64,000 nt of DNA, from positions 62,001-126,000 of the forward strand of contig QBVW01000002.1 of NCBI GenBank assembly GCA_003284215.1, read 5' to 3'. Position numbers and translations under genes: made by a program. The notes under the pieces were generated by a model. The model did no database searches. It had not been told where the DNA came from and saw only the letters and a program-made list of their open reading frames with translations. Below, one piece after another: positions 25,164 to 33,066 of the stretch. The first letter of the stretch is position 1; the number at the start of each line of letters is the position of its first letter. The DNA comes from SAR86 cluster bacterium AG-313-D11. GTDB lineage: Bacteria; Pseudomonadota; Gammaproteobacteria; Magnimaribacterales; D2472.

Positions 25164-25246
25164 TTTAATATTTTATAGATTATTTTCCTTCACAAGACTT
25201 CATAGACAGGGTATTTTAAACATATCAAATTATAAGTAAAAATTTA

Positions 25247-26200
25247 ATGAACGTTTACTGGTTTCAAGATTCAAAAGCAGGACATATCAAGCAAGTAAAG
25301 GTTCTCTTAGATCAGCTCAAAAAGGAAAAAGAATTTTCGATAATCACTATTAATTATTCTAATAAAGAAAGTTTTTCTAAGATGCTTGCTGCAAAGGATC
25401 AATTAGATGGGCCGATAATACTTATTGGCGCTGGTCATGATGTTTACTCAAAAATTTTGCAGTCAAAAAAATACATAGAGAAATTTATTGATAGGGATAT
25501 ATATTCAATTGCAGTTTTACGTCCCAGCTATAAACTGAATTCCTTTGATTTAATTATTGCGCCAGAACATGATTTTCGTAAAAAGCGTCTGCCAAAAAAC
25601 GTTATTACATTTCAGGGCGCTCTTGCAGCAACCTCTCAAACTCCTGCTGTAAAAACTCGGGCGATGATAGCTATTGGGGGTCCAAGCAAGCATTATAAAT
25701 TTGATCAAGAGATTTTATTGACACAAATTCACTATATTTTAAGCTTGCATCCAAAACATGAGTTTAAAATTTTTAATTCTCGAAGGACTCCTAATGCTCT
25801 CAACTTAAAATTAAAAGATGAATTTCATAGCTACCTTAATGCAAAATTTGTTGATATTAATTCGCCTGAATCTAATTCATTTCAGATGAGTGTTAATGAA
25901 TCGGCTTTAAAGTTTGTAACTCCTGATAGTTCTAATCTTGTATTTGAGTCTCTATCTACTGTCGGTCAAACCTATTTAATTCAAATAGAGGATCCGCAAT
26001 ATAGACGAATTTTTGGTACTAAAAAAATTAGAGAATCTATGAATGAAATAGTCAAGTCGAAGCGAGTTGGCGTAGTAAGCTTGTTAAAAAAGAAAGGTGG
26101 TATAGACATCTCAAGTATTGAGCCCCCTCTTTCGCATTTTGAGCCTTTAGCAGAAGTTGAAAAGGTAGCATTTTCAATAATGAAAATAGTTAATAGTTAA
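25247..26200 (+). CDS. ELM1/GtrOC1-family putative glycosyltransferase
   Basis: A 317-aa protein of the family once called mitochondrial fission ELM1 (DUF1022). The N-terminal WFQDSKAGHIKQV, then the GAGHDVYSK and the downstream AIGGPSKHYKFDQE and VTPDSSNLVFESLSTVGQTYLI segments follow the GT-B-like layout of the family. In bacteria members lie near lipopolysaccharide or envelope sugar genes and one is linked to O-antigen modification. Here it is 2 nt before a GT4 glycosyltransferase, so the two probably act on the same cell-surface glycan. Acceptor and sugar are unknown. Confidence 0.75.
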   Translation: MNVYWFQDSKAGHIKQVKVLLDQLKKEKEFSIITINYSNKESFSKMLAAKDQLDGPIILIGAGHDVYSKILQSKKYIEKFIDRDIYSIAVLRPSYKLNSFDLIIAPEHDFRKKRLPKNVITFQGALAATSQTPAVKTRAMIAIGGPSKHYKFDQEILLTQIHYILSLHPKHEFKIFNSRRTPNALNLKLKDEFHSYLNAKFVDINSPESNSFQMSVNESALKFVTPDSSNLVFESLSTVGQTYLIQIEDPQYRRIFGTKKIRESMNEIVKSKRVGVVSLLKKKGGIDISSIEPPLSHFEPLAEVEKVAFSIMKIVNS

Positions 26201-26202
26201 AA

Positions 26203-27180
26203 ATGAAAATTGCACATTTGATATCAAGCCAAATTTTTGCAGGGATTGAGCAGCACGTATATGAATTAACATCGCTCATGTCTAATGAATCAGAACAATT
26301 TATTATTTGTGATGAGGAGATTCATCATTATATGGTGGGAGTTAAAACTACATCATTAGATATAGGATCAAGATATTCTCCGCTCAATACATACAAAATA
26401 ATCAAGTTTCTTAAGAAAAATAATATTTCTATCTTGCATTGTCATGGTGCTAAAGCGAGTGTCATTGGAAAGGGTGTAAAGATTTTTAGCAGCGTGAAAG
26501 TTGTTTGCACAATACATGGTCATAAAAAAAATAGTGTTGATTTCAAAAATATGGATGCTGTAATAGGTGTAAACAAGCTTCTAGCTGAAAATACTCCTAA
26601 TGGCACCTTCATCCCAAATTGGTTTAATCCATCTCATGAAGGAGAGCGATCTTCACGAACTGGACCCATTCTTGCCATTGGCAGGCTTGAAAAAGTTAAA
26701 GGTTTTGATCAACTAATTAAAAGTTGGATTAATATCAATCAACATTTAGAAATCATTGGGCCGGGTCCAGAAGAAGAGATGCTCAATCAACTCATTCAAG
26801 ATTTAAATCTTTCAGAGCGAATTAAGATTGTTACAAATTGTAATTACACCTCGATTGAAGAAAAGTATAAAACAGCTAGTGGTCTTATTGTGTCCAGCCT
26901 CAGAGAAGGAGGTCCGAGGGTTGCCTTGGAAGCAATTAATCATGAAATACCGGTTCTTGGAACAAGAGTGGGAATTATTCCTGAGTTGATTCCTAACGAA
27001 TGCTTATCAGAACCTGGTAACCAAAAGAGTTTACAAATTCTTCTTGAAGAAATGGTCCCTATGTTAGATCAACTAAATATGAAGGGGATAAAAGCAGCGT
27101 TAATTGAGAGTTATTCTGTTGCAAGTGCCGCCAAGAAAACAATGGAAATTTATGAGGCTTTACTTAAAGCTAGTTCGTAA
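26203..27180 (+). CDS. GT4-family glycosyltransferase
   Basis: A 325-aa GT-B retaining glycosyltransferase. N-terminal AHLISSQIFAGIEQHVYEL is the acceptor domain start; the donor domain has GRLEKVKGFDQLI near 160, IIGPGPEEEML, and the EX7E-like SSLREGGPRVALEAINHEIPVLGT. It should transfer a nucleotide sugar onto a membrane-linked glycan. It follows the ELM1-like gene by 2 nt and converges with another GT4 gene, overlapping it by 31 bp at the 3' ends. The precise sugar is not readable. Confidence 0.88.
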   Translation: MKIAHLISSQIFAGIEQHVYELTSLMSNESEQFIICDEEIHHYMVGVKTTSLDIGSRYSPLNTYKIIKFLKKNNISILHCHGAKASVIGKGVKIFSSVKVVCTIHGHKKNSVDFKNMDAVIGVNKLLAENTPNGTFIPNWFNPSHEGERSSRTGPILAIGRLEKVKGFDQLIKSWININQHLEIIGPGPEEEMLNQLIQDLNLSERIKIVTNCNYTSIEEKYKTASGLIVSSLREGGPRVALEAINHEIPVLGTRVGIIPELIPNECLSEPGNQKSLQILLEEMVPMLDQLNMKGIKAALIESYSVASAAKKTMEIYEALLKASS

Positions 27181-28244
27181 ACATTCATTGTTGAACGAAC
27201 CAAAGACTCTTTGGTAAATTGTTTGGGAATTGATAGGGGTGGTGCAGTTGCTAAAACTTTATCAATTTGATCGGCAAGCATTTTAATATTTCCATGCATA
27301 ACTAAGCCAGCTGGGTTAATGAGGTTAATTGATTCTTTTACACCTCCCCTATCCCAGCCCATGACATGACTCCCACAAGCAGCTGCCTCAATAACAGTTC
27401 TTCCAAATGGTTCAGGTTTAGATGATAAATTCATCACTATATCTGAAATTTTATAAACGTTGGCTATATCTGACCTAGAGCCACAAAAAGTAAGATGAGC
27501 AGAAAGATTTTTATGTTTTATCAGTTTGTTTAATGAGTTGAAATAACTGTTTTTATTGTGTGCAACTGGGCCTGGAATAATGCCATGAAATTTTGATGTA
27601 TCTATCTTAGAGAATAGATCAATAAAGCTTTCAATTCCTTTCCAGCTAGTTATCCTGCCTGGTAGATTAAGGATTATTTTATTTTTAGTTTGCGGAAACT
27701 CCTCAAACCATGCATCTTTCCATTCTTCGTTTAAGGGCACTGCATTGAATTCTTCAAGATCGCATCCTCGATAAATTAAATGAAGGTTAGATTCATTTAC
27801 ATGATAATTTTTTTTGACGTAATCTTGAACAGTTTTAGAAATAACAATAATTTCGTCAGCATAAGACATTGATTTGCTATAAAAAGGTTTGCTGTACAGA
27901 CCATGAAATGTTGAGATAACAATAGGCTTTGTGCCTTTGAAATTTTTAAGCGCAAAGTAATTAATCCATGCTGGAAATCTTGATCGGACGTGAACTATGT
28001 CGGGCTGAAATTCTGAATAAATTTTTTGCAGATTACTAATTTGTGATATTGCTCTAAAATTTTTTTTTGCTATGGGAAGCGTAAAATGTTTAGCGCCATG
28101 ATCATCGAGTAAATCTACTAAATGCCCACCTGCTGAGATAACTGCAGAATCATGACCTAGCTTAATGAGATGTTCTGAAAGATCTACTGTGCCGCGCTCA
28201 ACTCCACCAACTTTAAGTTCTGGTAGCAGTTGTATAACTTTCAT
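27150..28244 (-). CDS. GT4-family glycosyltransferase
   Basis: A 364-aa GT-B glycosyltransferase starting MKVIQLLPELKVGGVERGTVDLSEHL, which matches the N-terminal Gly-rich acceptor loop of the WaaG/PimB type. Donor-binding motifs are LNLPGRITSWKGIESF and MNLSSKPEPFGRTVIEAAACG (EX7E). It follows the MacB-like permease by 3 nt on the minus strand, so it is part of that operon, while its 3' end overlaps the plus-strand GT4 by 31 bp. A role in cell-envelope sugar assembly is likely; the tie to the exporter is only positional. Confidence 0.85.
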   Translation of the reverse strand: MKVIQLLPELKVGGVERGTVDLSEHLIKLGHDSAVISAGGHLVDLLDDHGAKHFTLPIAKKNFRAISQISNLQKIYSEFQPDIVHVRSRFPAWINYFALKNFKGTKPIVISTFHGLYSKPFYSKSMSYADEIIVISKTVQDYVKKNYHVNESNLHLIYRGCDLEEFNAVPLNEEWKDAWFEEFPQTKNKIILNLPGRITSWKGIESFIDLFSKIDTSKFHGIIPGPVAHNKNSYFNSLNKLIKHKNLSAHLTFCGSRSDIANVYKISDIVMNLSSKPEPFGRTVIEAAACGSHVMGWDRGGVKESINLINPAGLVMHGNIKMLADQIDKVLATAPPLSIPKQFTKESLVRSTMNVYELALSKAS

Positions 28245-28247
28245 AAA

Positions 28248-29453
28248 TTATTCGTATCGAAGGGCTACTGCTGGCTCTAATTGTGCTGCTTTTCTTGCGG
28301 GCCAAATACCAAAAAATAATCCAACACATGCCGAAAACATAACTGAGCCTAAAATAGCTGAGAACGGTATGGTGAAGACCCAATCTTGAAATAGCGTAAC
28401 TACAAAATATAAGCTAGATCCAAAAATTACACCAATAATTCCTCCAATGATACATAGAGTAACAGCCTCTATGATGAATTGAAGTAGTATCGCTTGATGA
28501 GTTGCACCTAGCGCTTTTCTGAGACCTATCTCTCTAGTTCTCTCTGTCACAGATACCAGCATAATATTCATCACACCAATTCCTCCAACCATAAGGCTTA
28601 TACCAGCAATACCAATTAATAAAGCAGAAAAAATTGCAGTTGCTTGTTTCTGCAAATCTGTAAACTGTGACCAATCATTGATTCTAAAATTATTTTCCTC
28701 ACCAGGTCCTATATCATGCTCTCTTCTAAGCACTCTTTCGATGGAAATCATTGCCTCTTCAGGAGAATAGGTATTTGGAACTTCAACGCGGATTGAATCA
28801 ACCCTATCTCTTCCAAATACCCTATCGGATGCAGTTAATAATGGAATATAAATTTGCTCGTCAGGATTAGACCATCCTGAGGAGCCCTCGGACTTAGCGA
28901 CGCCTATAATCTTAAAGGTTACACCGCCAAGATCAATCTCCTCTCCAACTAAAGCTTTTGAAGATGTTTTGAGTTCAGTACCAACGCTAGAGCCAATAAT
29001 TGCAACTCTTTTTCTTGCTAGATCATCTCTTTCAGTGAAAAAAATTCCCTGATCAATTTCATATCCTTGAATACTTAAAAAGTCCTCTCTTGCACCAATT
29101 ACAGAAATGCTAATACTTTCATTTTTGTATTTTAGTGATTTGCTACCGCGAATTTCTGGAGAGACTCTCCAGTTAATTTCTTTATCTTTGATTAAGGCAT
29201 CTGCATCTGAAATTGATAGAGGTGCAGCACTTATCTTTTGACTCCCTCTTCCTCGAGATGGGTAGACAGATAGCGTCCTGGCAGACAAATTAGTTATTGA
29301 GTCATCAATTGCTCTTTGAGCACTGGAGCCAATACCAACCATCGCAATAACTGAAGCTGTTCCAATAACAATGGCAATTGTAGTTAAAAGAGATCGTAAC
29401 AGATTGGCTCTGATAGAATCTAATGCTGTTGATACTGACTCTTGTAGGACCAT
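28248..29453 (-). CDS. MacB-type ABC transporter permease
   Basis: A 401-aa inner-membrane permease of the MacB/FtsX class. One membrane helix near 20-42, a large periplasmic MacB core domain, then three more helices (about 275-295, 325-350, 365-385) including the signature REIGLRKALGATHQAILLQFIIEA. Motif RREHDIGPGEENNFRI belongs to the periplasmic domain of MacB. Unlike E. coli MacB it has no fused ATPase; the ATPase is a separate gene at 30650-31339. With the adaptor it should export a substrate (peptide, lipid or macrolide) through an unlinked TolC. Confidence 0.9.
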   Translation of the reverse strand: MVLQESVSTALDSIRANLLRSLLTTIAIVIGTASVIAMVGIGSSAQRAIDDSITNLSARTLSVYPSRGRGSQKISAAPLSISDADALIKDKEINWRVSPEIRGSKSLKYKNESISISVIGAREDFLSIQGYEIDQGIFFTERDDLARKRVAIIGSSVGTELKTSSKALVGEEIDLGGVTFKIIGVAKSEGSSGWSNPDEQIYIPLLTASDRVFGRDRVDSIRVEVPNTYSPEEAMISIERVLRREHDIGPGEENNFRINDWSQFTDLQKQATAIFSALLIGIAGISLMVGGIGVMNIMLVSVTERTREIGLRKALGATHQAILLQFIIEAVTLCIIGGIIGVIFGSSLYFVVTLFQDWVFTIPFSAILGSVMFSACVGLFFGIWPARKAAQLEPAVALRYE

Positions 29454-29456
29454 CGA

Positions 29457-30653
29457 TTAACCAAACCTACTTTTAACTCTATCAGAAAATCTTTGCTGAT
29501 ACTTAATCAAACCTTCGCTAGGAAGTACGTAGACAACTTCATCAATTTTGATACCTGTTTTAACCTCTACATAATTTAAGTCAGTTTTTCCAACCTTTAT
29601 CCATGTTGGTATTGCACCTTTTTTAGTCTTCTTAAGCACAATATAAGCATCAAAATTCTCGCCATCGACTTTTTTTGTCAAGAAATTATTTAATACACCT
29701 TCTTTAATGCCAAGTAATGGTGCTACAGATCGGATATCCTTGCGAGTTCTTAAGGAGCCAGCAGGCAATGCTAAGGCTACCTCCTCATTTAGAATTTCAA
29801 TCTCAACATCGGTATTCATGCCAATGAGCAATAAATTATCTTCGTTCTCAATATCAATCAGAACAGGAAATGTAGTGACATTTTGATCAATTTTTGACAT
29901 GGGTTCGATCTTAGAAACAACCCCAAGAAACTTTTTGTCCCTATAAGCTGAGACTTTTAATGTAACTTCTTGGCCAATAGTAATTTTGCCAATATCTATT
30001 TCATCAATCAAAGCTCTAACTCGGACTTTATTAAGATCTGCCATTTCCATTAATAAGGTGCCGCCACCCACAGCTGATGTTGGTGAGGTAATAACTTGGC
30101 CAACTTCAGCCGGCCTGCTTATAACAGTTCCAGCAATTGGAGACCTTACACTTGTATCATCAAGAGCTATTCGTGCATTTTCTAAAAACACCTCAGCCCT
30201 TACAAGCTGAGCTCTTGCTGAGGAGAATGATTCCTGAGCATCTTCAAATGATTTATCGGAAATATTACCCTCGTCATGCAATCTCTTAGACCGCTCAAAT
30301 TGGTTTTTAGCATTACTCAAACGTACTTTAGCAACCTCAAGATCTGCATTAGCTTGGGCTAAGGTATTTGTTGGAGTTCTCTGATCTATTCTGGCAAGAA
30401 CTACACCTTCATCTACATAATCCCCAATCTCAGCTCCTAGAAAAAGAATTTGTCCGGATGCTTTTGATTTAATTTCAATTGAGGATATAGCTTCAACAGT
30501 TCCAGACGCTTCCACAGTAAGTTCAAGCTGTTGAGATGCTGCTTCTTTTAAAGCATAGAATTTAAATTCTTCCTCATCTTTACTGCCACCACAACTAACA
30601 ATGAATATCACAGATGCAAATATGCTGAATATTTTAATTATTGAGTTCTTCAT
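29457..30653 (-). CDS. MacA/HlyD-family periplasmic adaptor (lipoprotein)
   Basis: A 398-aa adaptor protein. It has a lipoprotein signal ending FIVSC (Cys21), a lipoyl/barrel-sandwich segment (SGTVEAISSIEIKSKASGQIL), a long coiled-coil hairpin (about 95-165) and a closing lipoyl half (SPIAGTVISRPAEVGQVI) plus beta-barrel and membrane-proximal domains. It links the MacB-like permease to an outer-membrane channel. No tolC lies in the window. It overlaps the ATPase gene by 4 nt, and the permease follows 3 nt later. Confidence 0.9.
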   Translation of the reverse strand: MKNSIIKIFSIFASVIFIVSCGGSKDEEEFKFYALKEAASQQLELTVEASGTVEAISSIEIKSKASGQILFLGAEIGDYVDEGVVLARIDQRTPTNTLAQANADLEVAKVRLSNAKNQFERSKRLHDEGNISDKSFEDAQESFSSARAQLVRAEVFLENARIALDDTSVRSPIAGTVISRPAEVGQVITSPTSAVGGGTLLMEMADLNKVRVRALIDEIDIGKITIGQEVTLKVSAYRDKKFLGVVSKIEPMSKIDQNVTTFPVLIDIENEDNLLLIGMNTDVEIEILNEEVALALPAGSLRTRKDIRSVAPLLGIKEGVLNNFLTKKVDGENFDAYIVLKKTKKGAIPTWIKVGKTDLNYVEVKTGIKIDEVVYVLPSEGLIKYQQRFSDRVKSRFG

Positions 30654-31339
30654 GATTTTCCTTTTAATGTATCTGATTCTACCAAACCATCCTTGATAAA
30701 TATCGTTCTTTGAGCCTCAGCTGCTACCTCATTTTCATGAGTAATGAGAATAATGGTTTGCCCTTGTTTATGCAGATTATGAAAAAGGTGCATTACATCT
30801 TGTCCAGTCTGGCTATCCAAGTTTCCAGTAGGCTCATCAGCGAATAAAATAGATGGGTTGTTTACCAGGGCTCTGGCTATTGCAACTCTCTGTTGTTGCC
30901 CTCCCGAAAGCTCAGATGGTTGATGATCCATCCTTGATTCAAGTCCAACTTGAGAAAGTACTTCTTTACCTCTTTTTACTTGATCAGCCTTATCCACTCC
31001 AGCATATTTCAAAGGCAACATGACATTATCTAACGCAGTATTGCGTGCCAATAAATGAAAATTTTGAAATACAAAACCAATTTCTTTATTTCTAATACCA
31101 GCAAGATCATCAGCCTCTAGTTTGCTAACTTCTTGATTATTTAAATAATAGGTTCCATCAGTAGGACTATCAAGGCAACCTATAATATTCATAAGTGTTG
31201 ATTTGCCTGATCCAGATGGACCCATAATTGCTATAAATTCACCTTTCTGTATCCCAAAACTAACGCCTCTTAAGGCCTCTACAGTTTGGGTGCCAAGCAA
31301 ATAATGCTTGGTAATATTCTTAACGTCTATAACATTCAT
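30650..31339 (-). CDS. MacB/LolD-type ABC transporter ATPase
   Basis: A 229-aa ABC ATPase with Walker A GPSGSGKST (about 40-48), Q-loop FVFQNFHLL, signature LSGGQQQRVAIARAL, Walker B ILFADEPTGNLD and switch His (LITHENEV). It is the nucleotide-binding partner of the MacB-like permease two genes downstream, with MacA between. The order ATPase-adaptor-permease is common in non-enteric MacAB-like systems. It overlaps both neighbours by 4 nt, which ties the deazaflavin-type reductase gene upstream to the exporter. Confidence 0.92.
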   Translation of the reverse strand: MNVIDVKNITKHYLLGTQTVEALRGVSFGIQKGEFIAIMGPSGSGKSTLMNIIGCLDSPTDGTYYLNNQEVSKLEADDLAGIRNKEIGFVFQNFHLLARNTALDNVMLPLKYAGVDKADQVKRGKEVLSQVGLESRMDHQPSELSGGQQQRVAIARALVNNPSILFADEPTGNLDSQTGQDVMHLFHNLHKQGQTIILITHENEVAAEAQRTIFIKDGLVESDTLKGKS

Positions 31340-31794
31340 ATATGTTCACACAAAAAAACAGGGATCTCTCGTTCGGTATTGGCCTGATAAGTTGCATAGT
31401 CTGGATAAAATGAACAAATTAATGGCCACAGCTCATCCTTTTTTTCTTTAGACACCTCTTTTGCAAAATAGTTTCCATGCCCATTAATTGTCGATATTTT
31501 AAGCTGTGGATGTGCTTTAACGTTGTAATACCAATTCGGGTTCTTTGGCATCCCGCCCAAAGATGCAACAAGTATTGGCATCCCATCTTGATGCACATAA
31601 ATCAGAGGTATATTTCTAATTTTATTTGACTTAGCACCTCTTGTTTCCACAACCATGATTGGATAACCTCCTGGCCATTTATTCCAGAGCCTCCCTTTAC
31701 TCATTAAAAAAACACTGGCTTGAAACTTAGCGAAGTACTTAATAATTCGTTTAGCTGTTTTGGCTTGCTTTAAGGTATATTTTTCAGAAGTCAT
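31336..31794 (-). CDS. DDN/F420-type nitroreductase-fold protein (DUF385)
   Basis: A 152-aa protein of the deazaflavin-dependent nitroreductase family: MVVETRGAKSNKIRNIPLIYV, followed by ILVASLGGMPKNPNWYYNVKAHPQL, the well-known signature. In actinobacteria members bind F420; in proteobacteria the cofactor is often unproven. It may reduce quinones or other small molecules. It starts the exporter operon, overlapping the ATPase gene by 4 nt, and lies 57 nt after glutaryl-CoA dehydrogenase, beyond a strong inverted repeat that could separate or control the two. Confidence 0.85.
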   Translation of the reverse strand: MTSEKYTLKQAKTAKRIIKYFAKFQASVFLMSKGRLWNKWPGGYPIMVVETRGAKSNKIRNIPLIYVHQDGMPILVASLGGMPKNPNWYYNVKAHPQLKISTINGHGNYFAKEVSKEKKDELWPLICSFYPDYATYQANTEREIPVFLCEHI

Positions 31795-31806
31795 TGATGT
31801 TTAATG

Positions 31807-31850
31807 GTATGTATAGACATACTTAATGTCAAGTTTACTTGACATTAAGT
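31807..31850. repeat. Adjacent inverted repeats between gcdH and the nitroreductase operon
   Basis: A perfect 13-bp inverted repeat with a 4-nt loop (ACTTAATGTCAAG, TTTA, CTTGACATTAAGT; 31821-31850) and a second one sharing its edge (GTATGT, ATAG, ACATAC; 31807-31822). Both lie between the end of gcdH and the start of the nitroreductase gene. No T-tract follows on the minus strand, so a regulator site or RNA hairpin is as likely as a terminator. Confidence 0.7.
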
Positions 31851-31851
31851 A

Positions 31852-33018
31852 TTACTCGAAAGCGGCTATATTTGTTTGTAAATTGCCCAGTATCAAGGCA
31901 TGAATATCGTGAGTACCTTCGTAGGTATTAACTGCTTCTAGGTTCATCGAGTGCCTCACAACATGATATTCATCAATAACTCCGTTTCCACCATGCATGT
32001 CTCGCGCCATTCTGGCCACTTCTAAAGCTTTTCCGCAGTTGTTACGCTTGATTAGAGAAATCATTTCAGGAATCATTTTCTCCTCATCAATTAACCTTCC
32101 TACTCGAAGGGCTGCTTGTAAGCCTAATGAAATTTCAGTTTGCATGTCTGCTAATTTTTTTTGAACTAATTGTTTGGCTGCAAGAGGTGTGCCAAATTGA
32201 GTTCTATCTAATGTATATTGACGAGCAGCATGCCAGCAAAACTCAGCAGCACCCATGGCGCCCCATGCAATACCATATCTAGCCATATTTAAACAAGAAA
32301 ATGGCCCTCTAAAACTTTGAGCTAGTGGAAGAACATGATCCTCGGGAATAAATACATCAGACATAAAAATTTGGCCAGTTGTTGAAGCTCTTAAGGCAAA
32401 CTTACCTTCAAGCACCTTAGTATCTAACCCTTTAAAGTCTTTTCTTGCTATAAATCCTCTTAAGACTCCCTGCTCGTCTTTTGCCCAAATAACAAACACA
32501 TCTGCTACTGGCGCATTAGTAATCCAAGTCTTAGAGCCATTTAATTTATATCCACCCTCTACTTTTTTAGCATTTGAGGACATGCTACCAGGATCAGATC
32601 CAGCGTCGGGTTCGGTCAAACCAAAACATCCTATCAAATTTCCAGCAGCCATCTGTGGCAAGAGATCTTCTTTTTGCTCTTCAGATCCAAACTGATAAAT
32701 TGCATACATAGCTAAAGATGATTGAACGCTAAATGCTGAACGATAACTTGAATCTACTCTTTCAATCTCTCTGGTAATAAGTCCATAAGAAACATAGCCA
32801 ACCCCCGCACAACCATAACCTTTGATAGATGCTCCTAAAATACCAAGCTCACCCATTTCTTTATATATTTCGGTATGAAAATTTTCATTTCTGTTTGCTT
32901 CAAGAATTCTAGGCATTAAAGATTGTTTGCAATACTCTCGAACATTGTCCTTGATCATGCGCTCTTCTTCTGTCAGTTGGTCTTCGAGGCGAAAGATATC
33001 TTCCCAGTTATTATCCAT
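31852..33018 (-). CDS. gcdH: Glutaryl-CoA dehydrogenase (acyl-CoA dehydrogenase family)
   Basis: A 388-aa acyl-CoA dehydrogenase of the glutaryl-CoA type: [20 protein letters not shown] at the start, [34 protein letters not shown]-like FAD segment, [17 protein letters not shown] and [12 protein letters not shown], whose Glu is the catalytic base. It should convert glutaryl-CoA to crotonyl-CoA and CO2 (lysine, tryptophan and aromatic breakdown). The start codon ATG directly follows the T-run of the terminator after the TonB receptor gene, with no Shine-Dalgarno visible. Downstream lies a strong inverted repeat. Confidence 0.9.
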   Translation of the reverse strand: MDNNWEDIFRLEDQLTEEERMIKDNVREYCKQSLMPRILEANRNENFHTEIYKEMGELGILGASIKGYGCAGVGYVSYGLITREIERVDSSYRSAFSVQSSLAMYAIYQFGSEEQKEDLLPQMAAGNLIGCFGLTEPDAGSDPGSMSSNAKKVEGGYKLNGSKTWITNAPVADVFVIWAKDEQGVLRGFIARKDFKGLDTKVLEGKFALRASTTGQIFMSDVFIPEDHVLPLAQSFRGPFSCLNMARYGIAWGAMGAAEFCWHAARQYTLDRTQFGTPLAAKQLVQKKLADMQTEISLGLQAALRVGRLIDEEKMIPEMISLIKRNNCGKALEVARMARDMHGGNGVIDEYHVVRHSMNLEAVNTYEGTHDIHALILGNLQTNIAAFE

Positions 33019-33056
33019 AAAAAATAAAGACAGCCTTAGTTTTTAACCAAGGCTGT
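33019..33056 (-). terminator. Intrinsic terminator after the TonB receptor gene
   Basis: On the minus strand an 8-bp stem ACAGCCTT / AAGGCTGT with inner GTT/AAC pairs is followed by CTTTATTTTTT. The T-run ends exactly at the ATG of gcdH (33018), so read-through is needed for gcdH to be expressed from the receptor promoter. Confidence 0.75.
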
Positions 33057-33066
33057 GAATTTTGTA

